From Adiantum capillus-veneris (Eukaryota; Streptophyta; Polypodiopsida; Polypodiales; Pteridaceae), in NCBI GenBank assembly GCA_014529385.2, contig CM043949.1, positions 111,707,977 through 111,771,976 on the forward strand: 64,000 nucleotides of DNA, in the 5' to 3' direction. Below, one piece after another: positions 36,775 through 48,240 of the stretch. Position 1 is the first letter of the stretch; the number at the start of each line of letters is the position of its first letter. A program made the position numbers and the translations under genes. Under the pieces are notes generated by a model. The model searched no databases. It saw only the letters and a list, made by a program, of their open reading frames with translations, and had not been told where the DNA came from.

Positions 36775-38080
36775 TGATGGGGGCTTTTTACAAGCCAAGC
36801 TCCCATACCCCTCTTCTCTCGTCCCCACCCCATGAAAACCCCCTCTTAGGGAGGGAGTGATAAAAGGCATTGGAAAAAGTAAGAAAAAAATAAAGTATGA
36901 TTATGTAAATATATAAGAAAGGTAAAATAGGCCACCTCATGCCTGCGGGGTAGCCCATCCCCACGTTGCCTCCTTTTTCTTCATTGTTGCCCCGCCGGGT
37001 GTCCCTTTTCCTCTCCTCCACTCAAAAGGTCAACTCCCCTCTCTCTTCCCCTTGTCCTTTCTCCTTTCTCTCTCCCCTCAAGCTACCCCACCTCTCACCA
37101 ATAATGCATTATAACTCACCAATAATGCACCCTAACTCACATGCAACTTACCCTATCTTCCAAAATAGTATACCCCACCCTCTCTTTCTCTATCCTATCA
37201 TATCCCATGACCCAAATACCCCCCTCTCTCTCTAAAGGGCGCCATGTCTCTTGTCTTGTAGCTAAATAACCTCCCCCACACTCACACACACTCAGTTTCA
37301 CTCAAAAAGGTGCCCACAGACCCATCCCCACCCGGTGGTTACCTGATTTTTCTTGTGTTCACACACATCTGCACACAGATTCACCTCTAAACACACTCCC
37401 CTCTTGTAATTACTTTATTCTCCATGTCACCTCTCACTTTTTTTCATCAACCCATCTCTCTCTCTTAGTCTCTCTCTCATGAGACTTCTATTCTGGCACA
37501 TATACACACAGCCAGATGAGTGGGACCCACAGCCACATGGCCTATGTAGAAAATGATTTCTTCATTTCTAAATTCTAGAATTTCTCCCCCCTCCTCCTCT
37601 ATATAAAGAGGGGTCACCATCACACTAAAGACACACACCATCACCAAAGAGTACACTATGCATTGTGTGTACCTAGTGCACACACACACACCCACACCAT
37701 CACCATCACCGCAATCACCATGCTCGTCTTGAGCATGACCTCTACACCCTTGGGCTATGGAAGATGAAGGGAAACTAAATGAAGGATGATGGCCATAACC
37801 TTCGTGCGAGTCTTCGCCATCAACTCCCACCTATCCGCCATGTGCTCTACCACGCTCTCCCTTCTCATTCCCCTACCCTATGCTCCCCATTTCATCGCCT
37901 TATTCTCTAAATAAAGCTTGAGGTTTTGTGAGTATGTTTTCTTGCAATGTTTTTCCCATGTGAGGTGTGCGGAATCGCCACCTAGTCTTGTGTTTGGAGT
38001 GAGCTTGTGTATGTGTGAAGGGTGTGCGGATTCGCCATCCTTTTGTGGTGCCTAAGTACTAAGCCACTATACCCCCTCCC

Positions 38081-38125
<45 letters not shown>

Positions 38126-38335
38126 TGATCTCATTCCCTTTCCTCTTCATCATTACTCCCAAGCATCCATCTCTCTTGGATGAAAACTTTGTTATGGTGG
38201 TGTGTTGTTTGCGTCCTAGCCGCTGAAGCTAGGTGGTGCCCCCTGTTTGCTTTACCATGACAGGCTCGAGGCGCGCCATTCGGTCCCCGGTGTTTTAGAG
38301 GCCGTCGGGGTTTGGGGTTCGCTTTGCTCCCGTCA
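36775..38335 (+). repeat. Gypsy-2 3' LTR
   Basis: Repeats 29082-30635 with about two percent substitutions, a 9-bp deletion near 37398 and a longer (CT)n tract (38082-38122). Confidence 0.95.
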
Positions 38336-38339
38336 ACAT

Positions 38340-39640
38340 CTAGTCTTATAAGACAAAAATGTTGTTCATTTAGAATGCACTTTCATATGCTTACTTTAAG
38401 GCATCATTGTAAGCATTGACAAGGTTCACATTATCCTTAATCTAGGTTCCTTGCATCCATTTAGCATCTTTAAAAGAATATTTCTTTAACTTAATAAGAT
38501 ATCGTCAGATAATCTTACAGTTTCTTAATACCTTGTCTTCATGTCATTCTCAGATTGAAGTACTTGATCTCCGATGTTTGGAGGGTCTGCAAACCATCTC
38601 TCCTTTTGATGGTGCTCCTTTTCAAGGCTTACGTATGCTCTCATGGAAAACATGGTGCATGATCCAATGGTTGGGGCAACTTTAATTGATAAGCCATCTC
38701 ATTGATTGGCTTAAGAATTTAAAAAGGAACATAGTATCTTTTTGCTAGTTTAGCATAATACTCTTGGTGGCCCATAGGAATCTTGCCCATAGTATGCCTT
38801 GGACGAGCCTTGAGAAACTTTAGCAAGATCCAATCGTTTTACTTAAAGGCTAAGGCTCTTCTGTGCTTATTAGCAGCAGCCCTTTTTTACTTTGCTTTGA
38901 GATGGATATAACCTCTTTAATCTTTGGAAAAGATTCATGTGAGTCTCGTCTATATTCATTAGTAGCGAAGATCTTCCCATGTACTTTAAGTAGTAAGGGA
39001 CTTTTGGGTCTTCCCTCTTTAACCTCGAAAGGTGCTTTCCCCATAGAAGTATGTACAATGTCATTGTACGCATACTCCATAAGAGGTAGGTACTTCTCTC
39101 ATTGAGAATGTTGATCCACTTCCATGACATAGGTTTTTAGTAGATCAAGAATCGTTAGATTAGTTATTTTACTTTGGTCATCCATTTGTGGATGATAGAC
39201 CGAAAGAAAAATTTAATCTTCCCAGATTCTCAAAGAGACCCTTCTACAAATTACTGTGATCATTTTAGGATATTTGTCCGACACTATGAATGTTGGAAAG
39301 CCATGATGCTTAAAAATTTGAGATCTGAAGAGGGTTGCCATTTGATGTGCCTTAATAGTCTTTTTGATAGGCATAAAGTGTGTTTTCTTGTTAAGCTTGT
39401 CGACTAAAACAATCCAAGTTGCTTCCCTCGATCAAAAATCAACTTTTGGTATACCACGCATTTTGAAACATACTCTTGTATGTTAAATTTTCATGGTAGA
39501 CCAACAGAAATACATTTCTACTCCTCGAAGAGCTATGAAATCCCTCTTTGCCCCGCATAAGGATAAGTATGGGATTCATACATGACTTTCGTATTGTTTG
39601 GGTGATTAACACATAGCCTATTGTCATTTGGAAGATAACC
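38340..39640 (-). pseudogene. Gypsy-C integrase remains
   Basis: The minus strand reads, in broken frames, EYAYNDIVHTSMGKAPFEV and EGRPK (near 39050), the integrase C-terminal block of iMet-primed plant Ty3/Gypsy elements. Further on, near 38800, is a WILLKF.KAR segment followed by MGHQEYYAKLAKRYY. The DDE core can be followed only in scraps. The 3' end is cut by the Gypsy-2 insertion. Confidence 0.75.
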
Positions 39641-40960
39641 ATCCTTCAAGGTGAATGGTTCTTTTTTTATTCCCTATTGAAAAGGATGTAATTACATATT
39701 TAAAGTCTCCGTCAGTAGCATACTCATCTATCATAAAAGATAGATCATTGTGAGTTGCTATAGACACCACATTTACCCTTGGTTGTTTTTTGAAAGTGCA
39801 TTGACCACTTGTTTGTGCTTGCCAGCAATGTGAGCAATATGAAATGTAAATTGCAAAAAACAATTGCTCTGTTTGTTGGAAAGCTTGGTTTGTGTCATGA
39901 AGTTCTTGAGGCTTTGTGATCCATTCATAGGATGAATGGAGTCCCCAAGAGATAGTGTTTCCACGTGTTTAGGACATATAGAATAGATAGTAGCTCTTTT
40001 TTGTATTTGCCCAATACTCACGTATCGGAGTTGAGTCTTTGACTCTCATATGCTATGGCATGCCCTTCTTGAAGCAAAATAGCTCCAAGGCAATCACCAC
40101 AAGCATCACATTGGACCTCAAATGTCTTTGAGAGATCTAATAGTGTGAGCAACGTTGAGAGATAAGCTTCTCAAAAGCTTTTCTTGCACTTTTGCAGTCC
40201 ATGAATACTTAACGTTCTTTTTTGTTAAGTCATGTAATGGGCCTGCTATTAGAGAGAATTTTTCCTATGAAGCATCTATAGTATGCATACATACCTATGA
40301 AGCTTTGTACCTCCTTTAGATTCCTTGGATTAGGCCATCCTTTTATCATCTCTAACTTTGTTGGATCCATAAGGGTGTTATTTTTAGAGATAATGTGACC
40401 TAAATATTGAATCTCTTGTAGGAAAAATTTACTTTTTGTATGATTAATGAAATTCTTATTTTCTCTCACAACTTGAAAGATTACTTGGAGGTGTCGCTTG
40501 TACTCCTCAAGAGAATTTGAATGGCCTAAAGATTTTTGTCCATCATGAGTTTGAGCGTGTCTGGAGCATTTGTCAGGCCAAAATTTGTAACTTATTGAGT
40601 AGATCTTCTACCCACGGCACGGGAAATCTATCTTTGATAGTGATCTTATTTAGTGATCCATAGTCAACAAAATGTGATATGTGTCGTCTTTCTTTTGCAC
40701 TAAAAGTGATGGTGAACAAAATGGAGAGGAGCTAGACCTCACCATCCCTTTTTCCACCAATGCATGCACTTGCCTCATGATCTCCTCTTGTTGATCTTGT
40801 GAAACTCAATAAGGAGGCTTGTTAGGCAGTGAGCTTCTTGATAGGAGCTCAATTGCATGGTCATCATCCCTCATTTTAGAGGTAGCTCACTAGGGATGTC
40901 ATCAATGAAAACATCTTGGGATCCATTTAGGAAATTAGATAACTCTAATTCCTCTTGATT
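39641..40960 (-). pseudogene. Gypsy-C RNase H and reverse transcriptase with core deletions
   Basis: RT remains run from a DYGSLNKITIKDRFPVP segment near 40660 to FGLTNAPDTLKLMMDKN near 40560. The part between DLLNKL and FGLTNAP (normally the KIDLRSGYH motif) is missing. After MMDKN the sequence jumps to NSLEEYKRHLQVIFQVVREN, so the YIDD catalytic box is missing too. The thumb is readable (FLQEIQYLGHIIS, ..EVQSFIGMYAYYRCFI near 40300). RNase H follows with FTFHIAHIAGKHKQVVNALSK near 39800. Two internal deletions make it certainly inactive. Confidence 0.8.
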
Positions 40961-41081
40961 CCCTTTATTGCAAGGATATGGTATTCCCCGACTCATTAGC
41001 ATCTATATACATGCTCTCTTCCCTATAGGTGAACTAGATTCTCCTTTCAGGGAACTTCATCTTGGAAGCCATGCGGTTAAA

Positions 41082-41499
41082 TTATGGTGCCCCAATGATA
41101 ACATTCTCATGTTTGAGAGGGGAGATGAAGAAATCCTTTTTGTCCACATAGCTTTGGACATGAAGCCTTAATTTTCCAATTAAGGAAGTAATTGAGACGA
41201 CTTGTCCCTTGATAGCTCCATCGGCTTTCAATGCATCTCCCATCTCGTGGACTTGTATGCCTAGCTTAGTGGTCAACTCCGCGGTTATGAAGTTGTGAGT
41301 TGAACTAGGGTCAAACAAAATAAAGGCATCATGCTCTTGCATCTTTCCCCAAGCATAGGAAAGGAGAAATCCTTGGCAATGAGCATCCTCTTTTGGAGCT
41401 TCAAACATAGACGCGCTAGGAGTCTCATTGCGGGCAATTCTTGTTAAGTATGGAGCCTGATTTATCCCTTGTAATTTTTTCGTGGTAAAAATGCACATT
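41082..41499 (-). pseudogene. Gypsy-C protease domain
   Basis: An open stretch reads ILFDPSSTHNFITAELTTKLGI, the Ty3/Gypsy protease active-site block with DPSS where DSGS is usual, ending with KHENVIIGAP near a lost LGMDWL-type motif. It is separated from gag by the solo LTR. Confidence 0.8.
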
Positions 41500-42222
41500 T
41501 GTAAGGCCCCCATTATGAGGAGAAGCCATCGTGCGTGAAGAAATCACTCTCCGGAAATAATATTCACTCGTCGGAAACCAAAATTTTCACAACCAAAATT
41601 CAGGGGCAACTTTAGGGGCCTTGGGGGCGGAAGCCCCCGAGACTTTTTTTCCTTTGCCAGAATATTCCTTTTCGTCGGAATATTATGGCCAAACGACAAC
41701 CGGAAAGTGGTCGAAAAAAGACTGGTCGGTTGGCCTGTTGGCCGGTAGCTGGTGGTCGGAAGTCAATGGGCGGTGGCCGGTGGCCGAGTTCAAAAGCGGA
41801 CTTGTCTTCTCAAGGGCGGCCGCACATGGGCGGATTGGAGGATCCGATTTGGACTTATCTACACAAGGGCAACTACACATGGCTGCCTCTCATGAGAGAG
41901 GGCAGCCCTTTTGGCTTATAAAAGGATGCCATTTCTACACACATTTCATAGTGTGAAGTTGCTGCAACAAGGTGGTGAGAGTGAAGCAAGACGGGAGCTC
42001 TAGGAAGGGTATAATCCCTTTGTAAACTACTTCTTGTTTTAAAGTACTAAAGCCATTGAGTGGCTTCTTTCCCGTGGAAGTAGCCCACATTGGGTGAACC
42101 ACGTATATTGTGTGTACTCTCTCTCTCTCTCTCTACTCTATAATCTCTTGTGTGTGAAATCTATCTCTCTCCATTAAGTAAACAACTCAAATATCTATTT
42201 AGCTACGTTATATTTCCTAACA
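41500..42222 (+). mobile_element. Solo LTR inside Gypsy-C
   Basis: A 723-bp insert between the Gypsy-C zinc knuckle and protease. It starts TGTAAGG and ends CCTAACA, imperfect inverted ends typical of an LTR. A TATA box (TATAAAAGG, 41917-41925) and a region containing GGGTGAACCACGTATATTGTG, a word common in R/U5 of plant Copia LTRs, give plus orientation. A hairpin with arms GGCTGCC and GGCAGCC (41881-41907) lies just upstream of the TATA box. No internal region is present. Flanks share only ATT, so the duplication is imperfect. Confidence 0.7.
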
Positions 42223-43557
42223 ATTCTCTTGGGGCAAGGAAGATAAACATGGCCTTGCTCCCCACATTTAAAACATTTGTGGTCCTTTAAAAAAAACTTC
42301 TAGCTCTTTAGGAGAGAGTTTATATTTACCTTTGTAAACTCCCTTCTCCTTGGACCGATTATTGTTGTTGTTGAAATAGCCTTGGTAAGAATGTTGGGCA
42401 TTGGTTTTCCTCTTGGCATCACTTTTGTCTATATTTTCCATGGGCTTGACATTCCGTCTAGCCCCTTGTTAGAAATTGTTGCACGAAGCAACCATAGTGT
42501 GGTTGATTATTTTGGTGATAGAACCAGGCCGTTCAGAATTGACATACTCGGCCATCTCTTTGGCTAATCCCACACAAAATTGTTTCTTTTTCTCGATGGA
42601 GTCTATCTTTTGAAAGACAATAGCCTTAAGATATAAATCCCAAAACTTGTCCACATCATTGTGGATAGACTCATGAGAGAGAAGCTTTAAATTTCACAAT
42701 TTGCTAAGCACTTTGTCCTTTGCATCACTTGCAAGGAATTGCTTCATGATGTAAACTCGTAGATTTTTCCATGTATTTGGGGCGTCACCGTTGCCACGAA
42801 GGCTAGCCCACCATTGACGAGCTGATTTTTGGAATTGCATAGCTACATGGCATAGCTTGGAGGACTCCGTGAAGCCCTCATCTCCAAAGAGGCCCATCAA
42901 ATTGTTGGATGAAGTCCAATACTTTGTCAGCAGCACCAAAGGTGCCATCATAGGTGAGAAAAGAGATACTCTTTCCTCCCTCTTTGAACTTCTTGAGCTT
43001 TTGTGATCTTCCCCATGCAAGGTAAGGTTTGCGATGTCCTCCCCTCTTGTATTCTCTAGGATAATAGCCATAGCTTTTTCCAGAAGAAGAGGAAAGTGAA
43101 GAAGAAGGAGAAGAGGGTGACCTATTTCTTGCCTTTTCTTCCTTGGTTTCCTCTCTTCCCTTTTGGAGTGACGAGGAGAAGGACTATGGGTTAACCGTTT
43201 CCTCTTGGGAGGAGTTGGCGATCGTTTAGTTCGCCTTCTTTGTGGAGTCACATCTTTGGAGGAATTTAGGGATTCATTACTTTCTTGATCTTTGGATTTT
43301 TCCTCTCATATGGGCAAGAGTCTTCTTTTGGGGGTCTCATCAAGAGGCCTCCTAAGCTCTCTCTCCTCTTGGAGAGGAAAGGAAATTCCATAAGCACGAA
43401 GTTGTTGAGTAACTTCGGCTTGCAAAGCGGGGTTGCCCATAGCTTGTTGCAACCTAGTGACAAGATAATTAACAAACATGGGGGCATCATCACCTTCATG
43501 TGCAAAATCAAAGTTATCAATGTTCATTCTACTCTCTGGGTTATTGTCAAAAGCCAT
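42223..43557 (-). pseudogene. gag: Gypsy-C gag with CCHC knuckle
   Basis: Begins at Met 43557 (MAFDNNPESRMNIDNFDF). It continues in three shifted frames: a basic Ser/Arg/Lys-rich part (43251 onward), the capsid-like segment with AMQFQKSARQWWASLRGN near 42830, then FWDLYLKAIVFQKI near 42630, and a zinc knuckle CFKCGEQGHVYLPC near 42260. Stops and frameshifts are frequent. The knuckle ends 15 bp before the solo LTR insertion. Confidence 0.8.
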
Positions 43558-43956
43558 GTTAATTTAACTTATGTGTTTACTTAGTCTATGCTTTGGCAAT
43601 TCAAAACCTTAGTTGCTACTCCTCTTAGCCTTTGAAAATAGGCTCTTAAGTATCTACACCCACGGCTCAAATTGGTTAATTATAGAGAGTAATGGAGTGA
43701 GTCTAACAGAGCGAAGTTGCCGAGGGATAGCTCCTTTTGGACTTCTTATGGATCAATAATGGTAAAGCTGTAGGAAAGTCTTAAAAAATTCCATTATTAA
43801 GACCAAAGCTCTCAAGGTGTGCACCATATCCCACATAGTGGGCTCAACAAAACCGATAATAGATCCCATTCCCACTTACCCTAATACAATTAACAAAAAC
43901 AACCATTAATAGGCTACTTAAGGACCTCTCTTCATAAGCAAGAAAAGAGAAACCAA
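43558..43956 (-). other. Gypsy-C leader between primer site and gag
   Basis: Non-coding, no extra ORF of note. This contrasts with the ORF-bearing leaders of the two Tat-like elements. Confidence 0.5.
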
Positions 43957-43971
43957 ATTCTCTGATACCAA
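43957..43971 (-). other. Gypsy-C primer binding site (iMet type)
   Basis: TTGGTATCAGAGAAT on the minus strand directly follows the LTR end. TGGTATCAGAG is complementary to plant initiator tRNA-Met. Confidence 0.85.
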
Positions 43972-44575
43972 TGTAATAGAAATGGCCTATGAACTTTGAG
44001 AGTAGCGGAATTAAAAAATTAGATGAAGCACTTTTGTGAGATTACTTCGTGAGCATAGCGGGTGAACTTAATTGATGGTGGCAACATAAACATGGTACTT
44101 AGTTAACTTGGCATGAACAATAATTTTGCAAGAGACAGTTTAGAGAACATGACAATAGTTGAGGACTGAATTCATACAGAGCCGGCGGTCCCCCCTCCAA
44201 TAGGCATTTGTACTATAGTTTCTCCCATCAAGAGAGACTTGGTATAATACAATCTTTGTGTTTCTTGTGACCTAGGTGATGCAATGAAGATGGAAGGCTT
44301 CATGCATCACCAGCATAGCATAAACTTTGTAGAAAGCATTAACTATCCCAAGCCTCAGTCCCAAGGCCTCAAACACCTTCGAAGGTGGAGAGAGCTAGCG
44401 GGGAATCAGGATAAGGAAGAGGAAGAAGAAACATTACATAGGAGAAAGAAATAGTTCATCAATTTTCATCACTCGTCTTGCTAGCAAACATAATAGCATA
44501 GTAATGAAGATGGAGAAGATGGCAAGCTTAAGCATTGAAGCATGGCTCTTGGTTGGACTTGCATTGCGAAGAGTG

Positions 44576-44767
44576 TGAAGGAGTACGAGCGGAAGTGTGA
44601 CGCGAGAAAGAGTGCGTTAAGAAGAGCACGACGATATGGTGAACTCGCTCTACTGTAATGTGTAGAGCATAGTGAGTTCTTATTAGGTTTTTACAAAAGA
44701 ATATGTGTACATACCTGGCGGCCCGCCCACTTACCTGGGCGACCACATTGGGCTTTATACCCCAACA
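44576..44767 (-). repeat. Copia-A 3' LTR (192 bp)
   Basis: On the minus strand it starts TGTTGGGGTATAAAGCCC and ends CTCCTTCA. The TATAAA lies nine bases into the LTR, which would leave an extremely short U3. The polypurine stretch AAGTCGGAGGT lies directly beside it. Confidence 0.92.
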
Positions 44768-44898
44768 ACCTCCGACTTAAAGTCCAATGTGGTACTTTAA
44801 GTGTGAGAGAAGCTACTATACAAGCTAATATACAAGAGATGTAGAGAAGTGATGTACTACCCTACACCTAATTGCTTGCAAAAATGTGCAAAGCTCTC

Positions 44899-46330
44899 TC
44901 AGGGAAGTCCTTTTGTAAGTAGATCAGCAGGATTTTCTGTGGTGTGAACTTTGACAAGCTGAAGTTGCTTATCCTCGAGCATTTCCCTGATGAAATGATA
45001 CTTCACATCCACATGCTTTGTCTTTGAGTGATAAACTGGATTGCGAGCCAATTGTATAGCACTTTGACTATCACAATATAACACAGGCATCTCTTCTTTG
45101 ATTCCCAAATCTGTTACTAGTCGATTAAGCCAAATTGATTCTTTGCATGCCTCTGATGCTGCAACATATTCAGCCTCTATAGTAGACTGAGTAACACAAT
45201 CTTGCAATCTAGAACGCCATGATACTGCTCCACCAGCCAATGTAAAGACATACCCTGACGTAGACCTTCGGTTGTCTAAGTCACCTGCATAATCTGAGTC
45301 TGTAAAACCCTTTACACTTAGCGCCTGACTCCCATAGCATATACGCATACTCTTTGTAGCTTTCAGGTATCTCAATATTCCTTTCACTGCCTCCCAATGT
45401 TTCTTGCCTGGGTTTGACATGTATCGACTTACTACTCCCACTACATATGCAATGTCTGGGCGAGTAGCAATCATTGCATACATCAAACTACCCACTACAG
45501 GCGCATATGGAATCTTATCCATTTCAGCCTGTTCTTCCTCAGACACAGGACAATCTTGTTTGCTAAGTTTCACATATGGTGGCAATGGAACACTCAGTGC
45601 CTTTCCCTTCTCCATATTGAAACGTTGCAAAACCTTGTCAATATACTCTGTTTGAGATAACCAAATCAACTTCTTTGATCTGTCTCTCTCAATGCGCATA
45701 CCAAGTATATGACTTGCCTCACCCATGTCTTTCATGTCAAACGATTTTGCCATCTTTGACTTCAAAGCTGAAATTTCTTCCAAGTGCTTGCCAGCAATCA
45801 ACATGTCATCCACATACAAAATAAGGATCAGCCAACTACCATCCTTAGCCTTCTTTGTATATAGACAGTGATCAAACTCACTACGTTTGTAGCCTTGAGA
45901 AAGCATAAACTTGTGGAATTTATGGTACCATGCCCTCGGTTATTGTTTTAAGCCATAAAGACTCTTTAACAACTGGCATACCCAATCTTCCTTGCCTTTC
46001 TCAACAAACCCTTCTGGCTGCTGCATGTAAATTTCCACATCTAAATCACCATGCAAGAACGTTGTCTTGACATCCATTTGGTGCAACACCAAATCTAATA
46101 TGGCAACCAATGCAAGAAAGCATCTCAATGTAGTCATCTTGACCACCGGAGAGAAGACTTCATCAAAGTCAATGCCTTGTTCTTGCTTAAAGCTCTTGGC
46201 AACAAGCCTTGCTTTGTACTTTGGCTGACTATCATGAGCGGTGCACCATCTTATACCTGTAAACCCATTTACAAGGTAGAGCCTTTTTGCCCTGTGGTAA
46301 TTTAACTAGCTTCCATGTCTTGTTTTTATA
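44899..46330 (-). pseudogene. pol: Copia-A reverse transcriptase and RNase H
   Basis: Frames 46146-45940 (VDVKTTFLHGDLDVEIYM-type, QPEGFV, KSLYGLKQ) and 45906-44899 (335 codons) carry RT with YVDDML near 45810, then GSLMYAMIATRPDIAYVVG and the RNase H with DSDYAGD, STIEAEYVA, CDSQSAIQLARNPV and a final ADLLTKG. Stops near 46200-46330 and at 45939 and 45906 break it. The RT order after integrase is diagnostic of Ty1/Copia. Confidence 0.9.
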
Positions 46331-46342
46331 CAGAGCTGTCAT

Positions 46343-47405
46343 CTATGACTGCATGGCCAATTGCCAATTCCCGAAGTCCTTCATTTGCACTGCTTCCTTG
46401 TAACATGAAGGCTCATTGCAATCAGTCAACATGACATAGTTCATAGATGGAACAAACCTATCAGGAGGTCGCGTGACACGTCCAGATCTACGCACAATAG
46501 GTGGCTCAGGCTCAGCCACAACCTGTGGTTCCACTCTATCCTGTCCTTGCTCCTCTTGAGCCCTGACATTTTGTCTTGCACGTGCAGGTCCATCTTCTTG
46601 GAAGACAACTCTTCTAATCTCCTCAACCCTCTCTGGTTTAGAATGATATTTGGATTCATTAAAGTGAACATCATTGCTGCGGACAACCTTTCTGGATTCG
46701 GGATCCCAAAGTCTGTACCCCATCTCACCAGAATTACCATAGCCTAGAAAGATGCACTTTCTACTCTTTGGCTCAAGTTTGTTCCTAAATTCCTTTGGAA
46801 CGTGAGTATATGCCTCACAGCCAAAGACTCTGAGATGCTTGTATGAGGGCATTTTGCCTGACCATACCATCTCTGGCACTGAATCCTTCTGCAAAACCTT
46901 GCTAGGAGATCTATTTACAAGATGAACAGCTGTTGATACAGCTTCAGCCCAAAACCCATTTGGCAGTTATGCATTAGACAACATACTTCTGACCTTCTCT
47001 TGTATGGTCCTATTCATCCTCTCAGCAACACCATTTTGAGGAGGATTGTAAGGAGCAGTAAGTTCACGTTTTATACCTTTTGACTCACAAAAGTCCTGAA
47101 AGGCCTTTGAAACATACTCTCCACCATTGTCAGTGCGTAAGCATTTAAGCTTCTTGCCACTCTGATTCTCCACAAGTGTCACAAATGTTTTGAAAACACT
47201 AAACACTTCATCCTTGTGCTTGAGAAAGTAAACCCATAATTTCCTCGAGTAGTCATCTATAAATGTCATAAAGTAAGAAGCTCCCCCTAGAGATAGGTTA
47301 GGCATAGGTCCACACAAATCACTATGAACAAGTGCCAACTGTGTATCTCTTCTACTACTTCTATGCTTATGTGGCTGCTGTGTTTGCTTACCATACAGAC
47401 AATGT
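46343..47405 (-). pseudogene. Copia-A integrase, N-terminally deleted
   Basis: Begins with KCEHCLYGKQTQ, the second half of the zinc-binding pre-integrase segment. The core follows: LVHSDLCGPM (first Asp), LRTDNGGEY (second Asp) and QNGVAERMNRT (Glu). A stop lies at 46967. Then YKHLRVFGCEAY and FLGYGNSGEMGYRLWDP continue to 46343. The GAG-pre-integrase HxxxH part and the protease are missing, the junction being near 47405. Confidence 0.88.
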
Positions 47406-48240
47406 TCACATTTATTTCTTGAATCTTCACTGAGGACTTGTTCTTCTCACCATGGTCTTCATCTTTCTCTTTGCCTTTTTCTGCTTTCCATTCTCTACAG
47501 TCTCTTTTCATGTGACCCTTCTTGCCACAATGGTAGCATTCTATGTCACTCTTGCCTTTAGCACTGCGGGACTTGCTACGAGACTGATTCCTCTTTCCAC
47601 CTTTGTACTTTTCTTTGGTCCTTCCCCTGACAACTAAGGATGTTCCTTTGCCTTTGTCCACTGTCTTTCTATTGGTTTCTTCAGTAAGGAGACTTCCTTC
47701 TACACCTGCTATGTTCAAACCATCTGGAGGTGCAGAATTACTCAAAGTTGTGCGAAAAGTGTCCCAACTTTCCGGCAATGTGATCAACAGGAACATAGCT
47801 CTAACAGGTTCATCAAACTTGACACCTTGAGCTGACAACTGACTATAGATTGTGTTGAATTCATTCAGATGATTGGACATAGGTGTCCCTTCTTTCATCT
47901 TCAAGTCAACAAGCTTCTTAAGCCAGTATACCTGTGAAGCTGCACTCTGCTTCTCATAAAGATCACTCAGCTTTAACCATGCTTGATAAGCCGACATCTC
48001 GTCTGCTACATTGAAGTAAACGCTTTCTGCCAAAGTCAGCATAATGGTAGAAAGTGCTAATTCATCCATTTCGCTCCATTCATCTTCGTCCATATCTTCT
48101 GGTTTTATCCCCTCGAGCTTTATAGGTTTTATCTGCTTCTTTTGTACCAACATGTGCCAAATCTGCTTCTTCCACAATGGGAAATTGGTTCCATCCAGCT
48201 TCTTGATATTGTAAAGAGCAGTGTCCTGTGATCCAGCCAT
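47405..48240 (-). pseudogene. gag: Copia-A gag
   Basis: Met 48240 opens MAGSQDTALYNIKKLDGTNFPLW, with the UBN2-type capsid core (AYQAWLKLSDLYEKQSAA, LPESWDTFRTTLSN) and a basic Arg/Ser/Lys-rich tail with an intact CCHC knuckle CYHCGKKGHMKRDC near 47520. Gag is open to the deletion junction at about 47405, after which an out-of-frame integrase remnant is read to 47287. Confidence 0.9.

Larger units (their letters stand above)
29082..38335 (+). mobile_element. Gypsy-2: Tat-like Ty3/Gypsy LTR retrotransposon, nearly full length
   Basis: 9,254 bp with TG...CA LTRs (1,554 and 1,561 bp) that differ at roughly 30 positions, about two percent, by eye. The flanks share ACAT (29078-29081 and 38336-38339). 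Order: LTR, primer site, two small ORFs, gag, protease, RT, degenerate RNase H, archaeal-type RNase H, integrase with GPF module, polypurine tract, LTR. It shares the small leader ORF, primer site, protease DGGAQ and dual RNase H with Gypsy-1, but has different LTRs and no 181/152-aa ORF pair. Disabling changes are a TAG after gag, a one-base frameshift before RT and two stops near the end of pol. Confidence 0.95.
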
